Virus record (IMG/VR): IMGVR_UViG_3300044729_002678 | Location: 97,619-161,618 of that record | Strand: one strand, 5' to 3' | Length of the DNA: 64,000 nucleotides | Source of the DNA: a virus | In this document: positions 33,869 through 40,797 of the stretch, piece by piece | Position numbering within the stretch: the stretch's first letter is position 1 | Layout of the letters: the number at the start of each line of letters is the position of its first letter | Position numbers and translations under genes: made by a program | Notes under the pieces: model-generated | Told to the model about the DNA's origin: nothing | Databases searched by the model: none | The model's input: only the letters and a program-made list of their open reading frames with translations

Positions 33869-35425
33869 TTAATTTTTAAAAATACGTTTTGTATTAGTAT
33901 CAACTGATAGTATATACATTCCCATTGGAATTTGATGTGTGGTAATCATTGCCTTTTTACCATCAACAAAAATCTCAACAACCATCTTTCTACCACTCAT
34001 ATCATAAAGTGAGATATTCTTTATTAATTTATCACTTTCTACATTGATTAAATCACAAAAAGGATTAGGATAAATACCTACATTTGGATTAGAAATGGAT
34101 TGTAGTGAACTGTTTAATGTATCGGGTCTGAAATTAGACCAACCTGCTGTCCAGTCAATTGTTCCAAACGCACCCCTATGATTTACAACTGAGAAAAAGG
34201 TATCAGTTAGTCGTGGATTCAAAAATGAAGCGCCATTTAGAAGGGGACTTGTGGAATCAGGCAATAAATTTGGATTAGTCAAATTATTATATCCTACACC
34301 AAATCCTAAAAGATGAATACTATCAGTTTGATTATTACGAGAACTATCTCTAAAATATGTTTCCATCCCCGGCCAACTATTAGCACCAGATGTCTGCTCA
34401 AAGTTATTTGTCATATTAGCAAATACAACATTTTCAAACTGAAGTAAGTTATTAGTAGCATTTAATTGAGCCGCTGAACCATCAATATGTAACCCAGTTG
34501 GGTATCCAACAAAAACCGAATTATATATTGAGGTTCGGGTATTTCTACGAAGATGTAATGCCCTACGATAAAGTGAAGCAGTCGTTCCATTTTCTTTTGG
34601 ACCGATAATAGTTACATTTGAAAAAATGGGAGATGTAATAGGTGTATTAGCAGTTCCCGTTCCATCATTATCGGATTCAAACCCATTTGATTGAGATTGG
34701 TCTGCAATATTCGGGTCACGCATTGAAAGAGTAAATTGAACTTTACCTGAATACCCAAAATCAGTATCAAAATCATCATCCCACCCACGATGGGCAATTA
34801 AGTATTTACAATTTACATTTCCACCAAACCACTCATAACTATCATCACCGGAATAACTGACTTGGATATTTTCAATAATGGTTTTTCTTCCAACCCCACC
34901 CATCGTTAAACCATTAATCTCATTGTTGGGTTGATAAGCAATTCCACCATATTCAATTCGAACATACCGAAATACCCCCGATGAATCATCTTCGTTTGTT
35001 CCACCATATGTAGCATCATTACCCAAAAGACCGCCTTCTACAATAGCAGTTCCGCCTGGTACATTGATTGGGGCATTTCCAAGAATAAGAACACCACCCC
35101 AGTCACCATATGTGCGTTGACCCGCAGGTTCGTTGGAAGTGAATACTATTGGATTTGTTGAAGTACCTGATGCATGGATTTTACCTGTTTTAGTAACAAT
35201 AAGGGTTGCTTTACTTGCCCTATCACCACGAATAATTGTGCCAGGTTCAATAGTTAGGGTAGCACCATCCTTTACAAATCTATATCCATTTAGAAGATAG
35301 ATTCGATTAGAACTCCATGTTGTGTTTGTTGTAATATCAGTATTAACTGTATCAACGATTGTTTGACCAAAAGATGCAATGGTCATAAGTAAGCTCGTTA
35401 GAGCAAATAGAAAAAGTTTTTTCAT
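33869..35425 (-). CDS. secreted beta-helix-like protein with T9SS sorting domain
   Basis: 518 residues. Signal peptide MKKLFLFALTSLLMTIASFG. The middle (LTIEPGTIIRGD, DWGGVLILGNAP, VRIEYGG, WFGGNVNCKYLIAHRG) resembles a right-handed beta-helix family common in Bacteroidota. Residues about 440-518 are a type A T9SS sorting domain: GIYPNPF, SLYDMSGRKM, MGMYILSVDTNTKRIFKN. Such domains direct export across the outer membrane by the host type 9 system and attachment to the surface. I know of no standard phage module like this. Likely acquired from the host; codon and base use look like its neighbours. Confidence 0.88.
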   Translation of the reverse strand: MKKLFLFALTSLLMTIASFGQTIVDTVNTDITTNTTWSSNRIYLLNGYRFVKDGATLTIEPGTIIRGDRASKATLIVTKTGKIHASGTSTNPIVFTSNEPAGQRTYGDWGGVLILGNAPINVPGGTAIVEGGLLGNDATYGGTNEDDSSGVFRYVRIEYGGIAYQPNNEINGLTMGGVGRKTIIENIQVSYSGDDSYEWFGGNVNCKYLIAHRGWDDDFDTDFGYSGKVQFTLSMRDPNIADQSQSNGFESDNDGTGTANTPITSPIFSNVTIIGPKENGTTASLYRRALHLRRNTRTSIYNSVFVGYPTGLHIDGSAAQLNATNNLLQFENVVFANMTNNFEQTSGANSWPGMETYFRDSSRNNQTDSIHLLGFGVGYNNLTNPNLLPDSTSPLLNGASFLNPRLTDTFFSVVNHRGAFGTIDWTAGWSNFRPDTLNSSLQSISNPNVGIYPNPFCDLINVESDKLIKNISLYDMSGRKMVVEIFVDGKKAMITTHQIPMGMYILSVDTNTKRIFKN

Positions 35426-35456
35426 AGGTTAAATTGTTTTGTTTAAAGTTTAAAAT

Positions 35457-35795
35457 TTATTTCCAAAATAGTTGAATTAGTATAAGTATGGTAGCCACCC
35501 CTAATGATACTGTGGTTTTCGTATTAAGTGTTTCTCCAAACATGGAATTTGCCATTACTGCGAAAACAATAACCCCAATACCAAAACCAATAATTCGGCC
35601 AGGCCAAAGTAATCCACCATAATAAATAATTATTTGGCGTATTGATTCCATATACATCATTGATATTGGAATACCCATTAAAACTACTAACCAATAGTTT
35701 TCTTTGAACGATTGATATTTTAAGTGCCCTTGTACTTGTAAAAATGTAAGTATTTGGGCTACAAACATCAAAACCATTCCTATAACTAATCTCAT
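35457..35795 (-). CDS. four-helix membrane protein
   Basis: 112 residues, membrane helices near 2-18, 35-50, 58-85 and 90-111. Size and helix number recall small multidrug-type or DMT-like proteins, but no conserved SMR residues are evident. Lies between the T9SS protein and the tRNA island. Confidence 0.6.
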   Translation of the reverse strand: MRLVIGMVLMFVAQILTFLQVQGHLKYQSFKENYWLVVLMGIPISMMYMESIRQIIIYYGGLLWPGRIIGFGIGVIVFAVMANSMFGETLNTKTTVSLGVATILILIQLFWK

Positions 35796-35850
35796 ATATA
35801 ATAAGTATTACATTAATATTATTGAAGTGTTAATAAATTGTTAATGTTTG

Positions 35851-35924
35851 TAGGGGAAGCGGGACTCGAACCCACAACCTCGTGCTCCCAAAGCACGTAA
35901 TCTAACCAATTGATATATTCCCCT
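35851..35924 (-). tRNA. tRNA-Pro(TGG)
   Basis: 74 nt; anticodon arm CGTGC-TTTGGGA-GCACG, acceptor AGGGGAA/TTCCCCT. Confidence 0.92.
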
Positions 35925-35933
35925 GTGTTTAAG

Positions 35934-36056
35934 TAGTCAGGACAGGATTCGAACCTGTATGTGGTATATTTCTCTGTTTATTTTCTCTCATCCATTAGGA
36001 TATTGAGCCACATCGTTAAACAATAAATCGTGCGTCTACCATTCCGCCACCTGACT
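35934..36056 (-). ncRNA. tRNA-Leu-like element, 73-nt core
   Basis: Acceptor AGTCAGG/CCTGACT, D arm GGCGGAATGGTAGACGC and T arm ACAGG-TTCGAAT-CCTGT are ideal, but the core between them is 73 nt. ATGTGG/CCACAT closes a long variable arm directly before the T stem. The remaining 18 nt cannot form an anticodon arm with T33. Its 5' end overlaps the stop of the 47-residue gene. Confidence 0.75.
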
Positions 36057-36198
36057 AATTTAGTAATTCATCTGTTGAGTATCCAGTCAACATTAAACAC
36101 TTAATTTCCGTTTTTAGCATTCTAAAAAATATCAAAAATGCTCTTCTACTAGGTCTTTTCCAAAACAATTTCCAAATATAATTTAATGTTCTAAACAT
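36055..36198 (-). CDS. 47-residue hypothetical protein
   Basis: Starts MFRTLNYIWKLFWKRPSRR; hydrophobic/basic, perhaps membrane-associated. A longer frame would run through the tRNA-like element upstream and is rejected. Sits alone between two tRNA-like elements. Confidence 0.5.
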   Translation of the reverse strand: MFRTLNYIWKLFWKRPSRRAFLIFFRMLKTEIKCLMLTGYSTDELLN

Positions 36199-36211
36199 AT
36201 CTTTAATTTTG

Positions 36212-36325
36212 TAGTCAGGACAGGACTCGAACCTGCATGTGGACCTTGTGTGTATTTCAACTATATTGCGGTTTGTTCCACTCCGTTTCACTATTCGGGG
36301 CGTCTACCAATTTCGCCACCTGACT
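36212..36325 (-). ncRNA. tRNA-Leu-like element, 63-nt core
   Basis: Same ends as its neighbour at 35934. Core contains CCG/CGG around a ten-base loop, then GTGGA/TCCAC closing a variable arm. T stem GCAGG/CCTGT. Confidence 0.75.
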
Positions 36326-36326
36326 A

Positions 36327-36884
36327 TTATTTTTCTATCTCTTTGTTATATTTTATTTTAAGTCCTAATTCTTCTAAACCTTTATCATGACAATCTTTTA
36401 CTGCTTTCATTCCATGCTTGGTAGCAATTGTTTCAAGTACCCTAGCATGATAAGCTTCTTCTGGTTCAATAACCTTAAACAACTCAACCAAATCCTTTGG
36501 TGTATTAGGATCGTTTATGATAACTCTCATGCGTTTAAGTGATAGAGTTTCAGCATAAGCACCAATAGCAGCAGCGGTGCTACAATCAATTACACACGGA
36601 AGTGTGTTTCGCCAATACCTTCCATCTTTGGTAGATTTGATAAATAAAGTAATGTTTCTATCCTTTAGGATTTTTTCAACCAATACCGAATGTTGTGCTT
36701 CTTGTTCAGCTATTCTCCTAAAGATAACATACGCTTGCATATCATTTTTACAATAGGTGTCAGCAAAATTGATGAAACGTTCTTCAGCATCTTTCTCATT
36801 GTTATATAAACCAACAAGCCAGTGTTCAAGTTTTTCTTTATTATTTAAACAATCATTCCACCACTTTTTTGTTATTTTTAACAT
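36327..36884 (-). CDS. ferritin-like (diiron) protein
   Basis: 185 residues from the ATG at 36884 (MLKITKKWWND); the longer frame runs into a tRNA-like element. All-helical with two ferritin-type metal motifs: RRIAEQEAQHSVLV (ExxxH type) and EPEEAYHARVLETIA. Possible roles are rubrerythrin-type protection or tRNA hydroxylase (MiaE) chemistry, the latter attractive only because it sits inside a tRNA island. Confidence 0.6.
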   Translation of the reverse strand: MLKITKKWWNDCLNNKEKLEHWLVGLYNNEKDAEERFINFADTYCKNDMQAYVIFRRIAEQEAQHSVLVEKILKDRNITLFIKSTKDGRYWRNTLPCVIDCSTAAAIGAYAETLSLKRMRVIINDPNTPKDLVELFKVIEPEEAYHARVLETIATKHGMKAVKDCHDKGLEELGLKIKYNKEIEK

Positions 36885-36901
36885 AACATTATTTTTTTTA
36901 G

Positions 36902-37023
36902 TAGTCAGGACAGGATTCGAACCTGTACGATGCATTTCTCTTGCACCTCGGAATTAATGGCCTCACGAAATTAATTATTTCGTTAGCTTACTTGCTGCGT
37001 CTATCCAATTTCGCCACCTGACT
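36902..37023 (-). ncRNA. tRNA-Leu-like element, 70-nt core
   Basis: Core holds a perfect 7-bp hairpin ACGAAAT/ATTTCGT and a TGCA/TGCA hairpin, plus ACGA/TCGT before the T stem; acceptor and T arm as in the rest of the family. Confidence 0.75.
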
Positions 37024-37029
37024 GTTTGT

Positions 37030-37140
37030 TTACATCTCTAAATCAAACACATACGCTATAATAATATAGGAGATAAGGAAAATACCTATAATTGTTAATA
37101 TAATTGGTCTCAATATTTTTACACTTACTAATTTTTCCAT
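37030..37140 (-). CDS. 36-residue membrane peptide
   Basis: MEKLVSVKILRPIILTIIGI continuing into FLISYIIIAYVF: one membrane helix. Lies exactly between two tRNA-like elements. Confidence 0.5.
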   Translation of the reverse strand: MEKLVSVKILRPIILTIIGIFLISYIIIAYVFDLEM

Positions 37141-37156
37141 ATTTTTTAATTTTTAG

Positions 37157-37253
37157 TAGTCAGGACAGGATTCGAACCTGCGTATGAGAGACTCATCTAT
37201 ACCTTTTTACCGATGCAGACTAACCCTTTGCGTTACCAATTCGCCACCTGACT
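37157..37253 (-). ncRNA. tRNA-Leu-like element, 48-nt core
   Basis: D arm is shortened (GGCGAATTGGTAACGC). Core begins AAAGGGTTAGTCTGCATC; no anticodon loop recognised. Confidence 0.72.
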
Positions 37254-37534
37254 ATGTTTCCCTATCCTGAGATTCCAGACGGGTAGATTTTAACGGGTTT
37301 CTCTCACTGTTCGAGAACCATATCTCCCTCTATTATTTGGCAACCTAAAAGATTAACCATTCAAAAAGTGGGCCTTTTTCATTAGTGTCTTACCACATAA
37401 AAACCTGTCAACACTACTGGGAGGAGGTGTGTCGCTCTCCTTTATTCCCATGCCGTCCCACTCACGCTGACTGACGGTCTGCGGGTCTATTGTTTAAGTC
37501 TTAGACCAAAGACTCTGAGCACCTCTTACTCATT
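37254..37534 (-). other. structured noncoding stretch in tRNA island
   Basis: No ORF. On the minus strand several stems are visible, e.g. AGTCTT/AAGACT, GAGGTG/CACCTC enclosing about 100 nt, and GGTTCTC/GAGAAACC. Perhaps two or three degenerate tRNA-like units; not assignable. Confidence 0.4.
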
Positions 37535-37641
37535 GTCCATTCTGTTGGATTCGAACCAACTTACTCGTCTTACATTCGGATTAGCGCTAACCAGGCGATG
37601 TAAGAGTCAAAGTGTTTTAACCACATAACACTAAGAATGGA
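37535..37641 (-). ncRNA. tRNA-like RNA with over-long anticodon arm
   Basis: Acceptor TCCATTC/GAATGGA, D arm AGTGTT/AACACT, T arm GTTGG-TTCGAAT-CCAAC. In place of the anticodon arm is TCTTACAT/ATGTAAGA closing a 22-nt loop that contains GGTTAGC/GCTAATCC. 107 nt in total. Confidence 0.6.
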
Positions 37642-37643
37642 GG

Positions 37644-37729
37644 ATTAGAAGCTTGGGATTTTCACCCTCGAACATCTTCATTGATACGTCTATCAATTAG
37701 ATTGAAACGCGTATTGCGACACTTCTAAT
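37644..37729 (-). ncRNA. degenerate tRNA-like RNA
   Basis: 86 nt: acceptor ATTAGAAG/CTTCTAAT, middle hairpin TTGATA-GACG-TATCAA, T-arm-like GGG-TGAAAAT-CCC. Packed 2 nt from the preceding tRNA-like unit and 3 nt from tRNA-Asp, which suggests processing with the array. Confidence 0.5.
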
Positions 37730-37732
37730 TTG

Positions 37733-37806
37733 CGGTTCGTATGGGAATCGAACCCATGACCTTCGCAGTGACAGTGCGATATTGTAACCAACTCTACTAA
37801 CGAACC
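37733..37806 (-). tRNA. tRNA-Asp(GTC)
   Basis: 74 nt; anticodon arm TCGCA-CTGTCAC-TGCGA. Confidence 0.94.
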
Positions 37807-37811
37807 ATTTG

Positions 37812-37884
37812 AGCGATAAACAGGACTCGAACCTGCAACCTCCGACTTGGAAGGACGATGCTCTACCAATTGAGCTATTATCGC
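37812..37884 (-). tRNA. tRNA-Gly(TCC)
   Basis: 73 nt; acceptor GCGATAA/TTATCGC, anticodon region CCTTCCAAG. Confidence 0.92.
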
Positions 37885-37890
37885 GAATTG

Positions 37891-37963
37891 AGCGGCAAAC
37901 TGGATTCGAACCAGCGACCCTAACCTTGGCAAGGTTATGCTCTACCAACTGAGCTACTGCCGC
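37891..37963 (-). tRNA. tRNA-Gly(GCC)
   Basis: 73 nt; anticodon arm TAACC-TTGCCAA-GGTTA. Confidence 0.94.
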
Positions 37964-37968
37964 GTTTG

Positions 37969-38041
37969 AGCTCCCTGTCGGATTCGAACCAACGACCATC
38001 CGCTTACAAGGCGGGAGCTCTACCAACTGAGCTAAGGAAGC
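37969..38041 (-). tRNA. tRNA-Thr(TGT)
   Basis: 73 nt; loop CTTGTAA, acceptor GCTTCCT/AGGGAGC with one mismatch-type pair. Confidence 0.93.
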
Positions 38042-38049
38042 ATTTTTTG

Positions 38050-38123
38050 TGGACCGTACCGGAGTCGAACCGATGACCTTCTGAATGCAAATCAGACGTT
38101 CTAGCCAACTGAACTAACAGCCC
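38050..38123 (-). tRNA. tRNA-Ala(TGC)
   Basis: 74 nt; loop ATTTGCATT region; acceptor GGGCTGT/ACGGTCC contains the G3-T70 pair that alanyl-tRNA synthetase recognises. Confidence 0.93.
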
Positions 38124-38128
38124 TTTGG

Positions 38129-38203
38129 TTGCGGGGGAGGGAATCGAACCCTCGTAGTTGGGCTTATGAGACCCAGCTGGTGCCATCTCCAGTCTACCCC
38201 GCG
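38129..38203 (-). tRNA. initiator tRNA-fMet(CAT)
   Basis: 75 nt, acceptor CGCGGGG/CCCCGCA with the C1-A72 mismatch of initiators; loop TCTCATAAG region. The 3' CCA is encoded. Confidence 0.9.
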
Positions 38204-38214
38204 ATATACTTTTG

Positions 38215-38289
38215 TACTCCGTACGGGACTCGAACCCGTAAGCTTTCCCGTGAAAGGGGAATGTCCTAAACCAATTAGACGAACGGAGC
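38215..38289 (-). tRNA. tRNA-Glu(TTC)
   Basis: 75 nt; anticodon arm TCCCC-TTTCACG-GGA, acceptor GCTCCGT/ACGGAGT. Confidence 0.93.
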
Positions 38290-38298
38290 GTCTTTTTG

Positions 38299-38370
38299 CG
38301 TCCTGAGAAGGATTCGAACCTACGGCCTAGCGGTTAACAGCCGCTTGCTCTACCTCTGAGCTATCAAGAC
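38299..38370 (-). tRNA. tRNA-Asn(GTT)
   Basis: 72 nt; anticodon arm GCGG-CTGTTAA-CCGC. Confidence 0.93.
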
Positions 38371-38378
38371 AAATAATG

Positions 38379-38461
38379 TATCGAAGGTGGGACTCGAACC
38401 CACATTGCTATTTAGCGCTGGTTTCTAAAACCAGTATGTCTACCAATTCCATCACTTCGAT
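38379..38461 (-). tRNA. tRNA-Leu(TAG)
   Basis: 83 nt class II; arm ACTGG-TTTTAGA-AACCAG; acceptor ATCGAAG/CTTCGAT. A promoter starts right at its 5' end. Confidence 0.92.
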
Positions 38462-38497
38462 ATAAATATACGAAATATTTTTTATATTTCCAAATTT
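38461..38497 (-). promoter_or_regulatory. Bacteroidota-type promoter inside tRNA array
   Basis: TTGG, 19 bp, TATATTTA on the minus strand in the 38-bp gap between tRNA-Ser(GCT) and tRNA-Leu(TAG); would transcribe the Leu to Asp set. Confidence 0.65.
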
Positions 38498-38499
38498 TG

Positions 38500-38588
38500 C
38501 GGAAGATATTGGATTCGAACCAATGAACCGGGATTACCGATTAACACCTTAGCAGGGTGCCGCTTTAGACCAGCTCAGCCAATCTTCC
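38500..38588 (-). tRNA. tRNA-Ser(GCT)
   Basis: 89 nt class II; arm GCACC-CTGCTAA-GGTG; acceptor GGAAGAT/ATCTTCC. Confidence 0.92.
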
Positions 38589-38592
38589 TTTG

Positions 38593-38665
38593 GGGTGATT
38601 AATGGGTTTCGAACCCATACTAACAGAACCACAATCTGTCGTGCTACCATTACACTATAAACACC
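38593..38665 (-). tRNA. tRNA-His(GTG)
   Basis: 73 nt; arm ACAGA-TTGTGGT-TCTGT; discriminator C as in other tRNA-His. Confidence 0.93.
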
Positions 38666-38678
38666 ATAAATAATAGAG

Positions 38679-38752
38679 TAGCGAGAAGCAGAATCGAACT
38701 GCTGGCCTTAGGTTTATGAATCCTACGCTCTAACCATCTGAGCTATCTCGCC
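38679..38752 (-). tRNA. tRNA-Met or Ile2 (CAT)
   Basis: 74 nt; arm GTAGG-ATTCATA-ACCTA. Third CAT tRNA; could be the lysidine-type Ile tRNA, which the sequence alone does not settle. Confidence 0.88.
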
Positions 38753-38759
38753 ATTTTGG

Positions 38760-38830
38760 CGCGGGTGCAAGGATTCGAACCTCGAACTGCGGTGTTGGAG
38801 ACCGTAATGATACCATTTCAACACACCCAC
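38760..38830 (-). tRNA. tRNA-Trp(CCA)
   Basis: 71 nt; CGGT-CTCCAAC-ACCG arm; acceptor GTGGGTG/CACCCGC, encoded CCA after discriminator G. Confidence 0.9.
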
Positions 38831-38838
38831 TTTTTTTG

Positions 38839-38909
38839 AGGTACTGGTTGGATTTGAACCAACATAAGAGCTTTTGCAGAGCTCCACCTTGCCAATCGGA
38901 CACAGTACC
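38839..38909 (-). tRNA. tRNA-Cys(GCA)
   Basis: 71 nt; arm GAGCT-CTGCAAA-AGCTC; discriminator T as required for Cys. Confidence 0.92.
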
Positions 38910-38915
38910 AAAATG

Positions 38916-38987
38916 TGGTTCTTAAACGATTCGAACGTTTAATTCTTCGTCCGTAGCGAAGTGGTTTATCCGTTAGCCTAAAGAACC
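38916..38987 (-). tRNA. tRNA-Arg(ACG)
   Basis: 72 nt; arm CTTCG-CTACGGA-CGAAG. Wobble A34 needs the host TadA to read CGN. Confidence 0.92.
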
Positions 38988-38992
38988 AAATG

Positions 38993-39066
38993 TTGGAATA
39001 GCCGGATTCGAACCAGCGACCTTTTGAATATCAGTCAAATGCTCTAACCTACTGAGCTATATTCCA
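38993..39066 (-). tRNA. tRNA-Ile(GAT)
   Basis: 74 nt; arm TTTGA-CTGATAT-TCAAA. Confidence 0.93.
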
Positions 39067-39071
39067 ATGTG

Positions 39072-39153
39072 TGCCTGCAGAAGGACTCGAACCTCCGAAC
39101 TCAAACGAGAACTGATTTACAGTCAGTTGCAATTGCCGCTATGCGATACAGGC
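39072..39153 (-). tRNA. tRNA-Tyr(GTA)
   Basis: 82 nt class II; arm ACTGA-CTGTAAA-TCAGT. Confidence 0.92.
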
Positions 39154-39161
39154 GTATTGTG

Positions 39162-39234
39162 TGGTGATGGACGGAATCGAACCGCCGACACAAGGATTTT
39201 CAGTCCTTTGCTCTACCAACTGAGCTACATCACC
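39162..39234 (-). tRNA. tRNA-Phe(GAA)
   Basis: 73 nt; arm AAGGA-CTGAAAA-TCCTT. Confidence 0.94.
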
Positions 39235-39375
39235 AAATAACACGAAGTTAGGATACCCGTCTCGTCCTAATCTTAACTGCTTAATCGTAGTTTTACGAGG
39301 CCTCGGCAGAGGGTGCTAACTCCATATGGAGACCTGCGCTGGTCTTTTACCCATACTTCTGTTCTTCATGTTTGG
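39235..39375 (-). other. structured noncoding gap in tRNA array
   Basis: No ORF. Hairpins CTCCATATGGAG, CGTA/TACG and TTAGGA/TCCTAA are visible on the minus strand. About two tRNA lengths, in a spot where all other gaps are below 15 bp; may hold decayed tRNA-like units. Confidence 0.4.
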
Positions 39376-39450
39376 TACATCATGATGGATTCGAACCACC
39401 GACCCTTTGCTTGTAAGGCAAATGCTCTGAACCAACTGAGCTAATGATGT
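39376..39450 (-). tRNA. tRNA-Val(TAC)
   Basis: 75 nt; arm TTTGC-CTTACAA-GCAAA; 3' CCA is encoded. Confidence 0.93.
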
Positions 39451-39455
39451 GTATG

Positions 39456-39528
39456 TGACCCCGAGCAGGATCGAACTGCTACTCCCCTGATTAAAAGTCA
39501 GGTGCTTTACCAATTAAGCTACGAGGTC
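39456..39528 (-). tRNA. tRNA-Lys(TTT)
   Basis: 73 nt; arm CCTGA-CTTTTAA-TCAGG. Its first 15 bases also encode the last residues (DLVA) and the stop codon of the HNH gene. Confidence 0.93.
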
Positions 39529-40131
39529 ATATTCTTTTTTCAATCTATGACATCTATTATAGTTTCCACCTTTGGGAGTTAATCCAACAAAAATCAAAGA
39601 TTGTCTGAAATTCCATTTATTAATCAACAATGATTCTAACAAAGTTTCATCGGTAACTTTCATTTTTCTTTCTTTTTTATTTCTACCTCTCCATGTAGAA
39701 GTAATTGAATGGCAGTTAGGACATAACATTTCTAAATTATCTCTATTGTTGTTAAAGTGATTACCATCTTTATGCTCTAATTCTAAAACTAAAGTGGTGT
39801 TTAACCACTCACTCAATCCACATTTATTACATTTTTCTTCCTGTTCATAAAGTATTCTAAACCTGAGAGATTGAAAACTAAGTTCAGAGTATTCTGATTG
39901 TAATATTTGGTTTTTATGATTTTCTTTTCTTATATTTCCAATCTTAATCCAAAAACTACTAGGTCTATTGGAGTTTGATTTTTTAACTTTTTCAGAGTTT
40001 TTTGCAGATTTAGATTTTTTTAACTTATCAGATTCTGTCCAATTTCTACTATTTCTGCAAGATAACGAGCAATAATTAACTAAACCTCTAGATGGTTCAA
40101 ATTCATTTCCACATTTTTTACATTTTTTCAT
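39514..40131 (-). CDS. HNH homing-type endonuclease
   Basis: 205 residues. N-terminal zinc ribbon CKKCGNEF...YCSLSC (4-25), a second CxxC at CNKCG, then the HNH core LELEHKDGNHFNN and LCPNCH, and a C-terminal DNA-binding part (KWNFRQSLIFVGLTPKGGNY, an NUMOD-like pattern). Inserted in the tRNA array: the gene ends inside tRNA-Lys and a 23-nt copy of a tRNA 5' end lies just upstream of it. A free-standing mobile endonuclease targeting a tRNA gene. Confidence 0.88.
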   Translation of the reverse strand: MKKCKKCGNEFEPSRGLVNYCSLSCRNSRNWTESDKLKKSKSAKNSEKVKKSNSNRPSSFWIKIGNIRKENHKNQILQSEYSELSFQSLRFRILYEQEEKCNKCGLSEWLNTTLVLELEHKDGNHFNNNRDNLEMLCPNCHSITSTWRGRNKKERKMKVTDETLLESLLINKWNFRQSLIFVGLTPKGGNYNRCHRLKKEYDLVA

Positions 40132-40193
40132 AATTTCCCATTTTATGTAAATATTAAGTTGAACTCAGAAACATTAAAAAATTAAAAAATAAA

Positions 40194-40216
40194 TTAACCA
40201 ATTGAGCTACGAGGTC
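40194..40216 (-). pseudogene. remnant tRNA 5' end left by HNH insertion
   Basis: Minus strand GACCTCGTAGCTCAATTGGT, almost the 5' end of tRNA-Lys (acceptor and D arm), followed by AT-rich sequence and the HNH gene. Confidence 0.7.
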
Positions 40217-40221
40217 TTTTG

Positions 40222-40294
40222 TACTCCCGACAGGATTTGAACCTGTAACCTCGATGGTATAAGCATCTTGCGCTAACCGTTGCGCCACGAGAGC
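40222..40294 (-). tRNA. tRNA-Ile(TAT)
   Basis: 73 nt; arm GATG-CTTATAC-CATC; reads ATA, a codon common in this AT-rich genome. Confidence 0.9.
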
Positions 40295-40302
40295 ATAATG
40301 TG

Positions 40303-40388
40303 AGGAAGGAGTGAGATTCGAACTCACGGAGCTTTTACACCCTTCAGTTTTCAAGACTGATGCAATAGACCCACTCTGCCATCCTTCC
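40303..40388 (-). tRNA. tRNA-Ser(TGA)
   Basis: 86 nt class II; arm TCAGT-CTTGAAA-ACTGA. Confidence 0.92.
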
Positions 40389-40496
40389 ATTACACCGTTC
40401 GTTGGTACTTCGCCGTTATCTGCAGATTCGGTGTTTTCCCCGTTCTTGTTTTATTTAAGTGTACTACCCTACTCGGTGCTTGTAGCCAACACTGTG

Positions 40497-40592
40497 TAGT
40501 CAGGACAGGATTCGAACCTGTAATTAGGATTATTTAATCGGGCTCCATACCGTACCTACCTTTCGATGCGTCTACCATTTCGCCACCTGACT
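40497..40592 (-). ncRNA. tRNA-Leu-like element, 46-nt core
   Basis: Family acceptor, D and T arms; core begins ATCG, whose partner CGAT lies 23 nt later, so the anticodon stem position is occupied by a stem with a giant loop. Confidence 0.75.
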
Positions 40593-40797
40593 ATTTCGGG
40601 ACGGGAGTAAGCCGCTCCCATTTGTCCCTACTGAATTATAGTTGGTTTGTTGTTATAAAGAACTCAAACCCATCTATCAAAAAAAAACTTCTACCTTCGT
40701 CTAGTGAACCTGTATCCTGCCGTTCCCTAATCAATCGATTGTTACTTTTACGTCTCAACAATCCACGTCCACGGCGGACAAGAAAAAAAGACGGCTT
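40593..40797 (-). other. noncoding, weakly structured
   Basis: No convincing ORF on the minus strand; a GTCC/GGAC hairpin near 40770. Possibly decayed tRNA-like units. Confidence 0.3.

Noticed and set aside
37693-38186. ORFs of 60 to 109 residues across the tRNA array
   Set aside because: They are translations of tRNA genes in another frame (typical SNPVxxS strings come from T arms).
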